A stretch of 64,000 nucleotides of DNA, taken from Gammaproteobacteria bacterium. Lineage in GTDB: Bacteria; Pseudomonadota; Gammaproteobacteria; JABHGC01. The DNA lies in contig JALWTS010000029.1 of NCBI GenBank assembly GCA_027077805.1, forward strand, positions 1 to 64,000, given 5' to 3'. Made by a program: the position numbers and the translations under genes. The notes under the pieces were generated by a model. That model saw only the letters and a list, made by a program, of their open reading frames with translations. It was not told where the DNA came from and did no database searches. Shown piece after piece: positions 62,906-64,000 of this stretch. How positions within the stretch are numbered: position 1 is the stretch's first letter; every line of letters starts with the position of its first letter.

Positions 62906-64000
62906 TTATTCGTTATCAACCTGTAAAACCGCTAAAAAAGCCGTTTGTGGTATTTCGATTTTCCCCACTTGCTTCATACGTTTTTTCCCCGCTTTTTGTT
63001 TTTCCAATAGCTTACGTTTTCGAGTAATATCGCCACCATAACATTTTGCCGTTACATTTTTACGCAACGCTTTCACTGAGGAACGGGCAATAATATGCGA
63101 ACCTATCGCTGCTTGAATCGCAACTTCAAACATTTGTCTTGGAATTAACGCTTTCATCTTCTCAGTTAATTCCCGCCCTCGACGTTGACTATGTTCATGA
63201 GGCACAATAATAGACAAGGCATCCACTTTTTCACCATTAATCAAAATATCTAGTTTGACCAAAGGGGCCGCTTGAAAGCGAACAAACTCATAATCAAACG
63301 AGGCATAACCTCGACTCACGGATTTTAACCTGTCAAAAAAATCTAATACCACCTCATTCATTGGCATTTCGTAAGTGACTGAAATTTGATTCCCTAAATA
63401 TTGCAAATGAGTTTGTACGCCTCGTTTTTCAATACACAAGGTCATCACTGCTCCCAAATAATCTTTAGGTAATAACAAATGTGCCGCAATAATGGGTTCT
63501 CGAATTTCCAGAATGGTTGAAGGATCAGGCAATTTGGCAGGGTTATCGACTTTAAGAACGTCTTGGTTTTTATTGACGACTTCATAAATCACAGTAGGCG
63601 CGGTAGTAATTAAATCCAAATCATATTCTCGTTCCAGTCGCTCTTGCACAATTTCCATATGCAACATCCCCAAAAAACCACAGCGAAAACCAAATCCTAA
63701 GGCTTGTGAGGTTTCAGGTTCATAATGTAATGCGGCATCATTTAAACGTAACTTTGACAACGCGTCACGAAAATCCTCATAATCATCGGAATCCACAGGA
63801 TACATGCCAGCAAATACTCTAGGTTGTATGGTTTCAAATCCAGGTAAGGCTTGCGTGACGGGATTTTTCGCATCGGTAAAGGTATCCCCCACAGGGGCAC
63901 CGTCAATTTCCTTAATTCCTGCCATAACAAACCCAACTTCACCCGCATATAACGCTTCTTTCGGTTCTGATTTCGGGGTAAAAATACCGACTTGTTCTAC
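62906..64000 (-). CDS. lepA: Elongation factor 4 (LepA), C-terminal part (runs off the window)
   Basis: The last ~364 residues of LepA/EF4 are present, open at position 64000. They include [26 protein letters not shown] in pieces, the EF-G-like domains ([29 protein letters not shown] in pieces), and the LepA-specific tail ([27 protein letters not shown] in pieces). EF4 is a ribosomal GTPase that acts in translation stress. The GTPase domain lies beyond the window. The lepA-lepB order is standard. Confidence 0.97.
   Translation of the reverse strand, partial: VEQVGIFTPKSEPKEALYAGEVGFVMAGIKEIDGAPVGDTFTDAKNPVTQALPGFETIQPRVFAGMYPVDSDDYEDFRDALSKLRLNDAALHYEPETSQALGFGFRCGFLGMLHMEIVQERLEREYDLDLITTAPTVIYEVVNKNQDVLKVDNPAKLPDPSTILEIREPIIAAHLLLPKDYLGAVMTLCIEKRGVQTHLQYLGNQISVTYEMPMNEVVLDFFDRLKSVSRGYASFDYEFVRFQAAPLVKLDILINGEKVDALSIIVPHEHSQRRGRELTEKMKALIPRQMFEVAIQAAIGSHIIARSSVKALRKNVTAKCYGGDITRKRKLLEKQKAGKKRMKQVGKIEIPQTAFLAVLQVDNE

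Overview
This window reads as chromosome of an AT-rich gammaproteobacterium. The rpsP-rimM-trmD-rplS, minCDE, lepA-lepB-DUF4845-rnc-era-pdxJ and tRNA Pro-Arg-His blocks are ordered as in that class, and PilU, ClpB, RecQ, FolD, DsbC and YajQ homologues are of that type. Base composition and protein flavour would fit a Beggiatoa/Thiotrichales-like sulfur bacterium, but that is inference only. I see no phage, transposase, integron, CRISPR array or rRNA. Several stretches between 35 and 49.3 kb hold decayed gene fragments, so this middle part is eroding or variable chromosome.

Layout: 0-2 kb, the start of an RND pump and its periplasmic adaptor (minus strand). 2-6.4 kb, a suf Fe-S assembly operon (sufB, sufC, sufD, a SufT-like protein, a Rieske protein) behind a near-consensus IscR type-1-like box. 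6.4-12.1 kb, a DUF6455 protein, a YciK-like dehydrogenase, a Lys/Thr-rich membrane protein, an NrtR-like regulator, pilU and folD. 12.2-12.7 kb, tRNA-Pro(UGG), a tRNA-Arg(UCU) split by a 215-nt group I intron, and tRNA-His(GUG). 12.8-16.2 kb, a DUF4197 protein, a coiled-coil membrane protein, a glutaredoxin and a PIN-like/WbpE-like aminotransferase fusion. 16.4-18.3 kb, the rpsP operon. 18.4-19.6 kb, yajQ with an in-frame TGA, then dsbC. 19.7-23.0 kb (minus), minC-minD-minE-fdxA and a protein with two PilZ domains inside a split adenylation-type subdomain.

23.2-33.3 kb: clpB, a small membrane protein, then a pspA-like gene followed by two very large polytopic membrane proteins that overlap each other; a perfect 19-bp palindrome overlaps a candidate promoter ahead of pspA. 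33.5-35.0 kb: a c-type cytochrome and a CaCA cation exchanger. 35.3-37.5 kb: a divergent merR and a mer-like cluster (small Cys-rich protein, MerT-like, MerP-like, outer-membrane barrel) with the 19-bp promoter spacer typical of MerR control. 37.5-49.3 kb: fragments and accessory genes (Uma2, DUF167, ComEA-like, ADP-ribosylglycohydrolase, YbjN, M48/PDZ lipoprotein, SpoIIAA-like), recQ and a mercuric-reductase-like flavoprotein. 49.3-57.0 kb: an ApbE lipoprotein and a czcI-like/czcC/czcB/czcA metal efflux operon. 57.1-64 kb: a DEAD-box helicase, then pdxJ, era, rnc, DUF4845, lepB and the 3' part of lepA on the minus strand.

Most unusual: the tRNA-Arg intron (P2, P3, P4, P5, P7 and P8 can all be paired by eye), the PilZ insertion into an AMP-binding C-terminal fold, the PIN-WbpE fusion, the pspA/giant membrane protein operon, and the yajQ stop codon.
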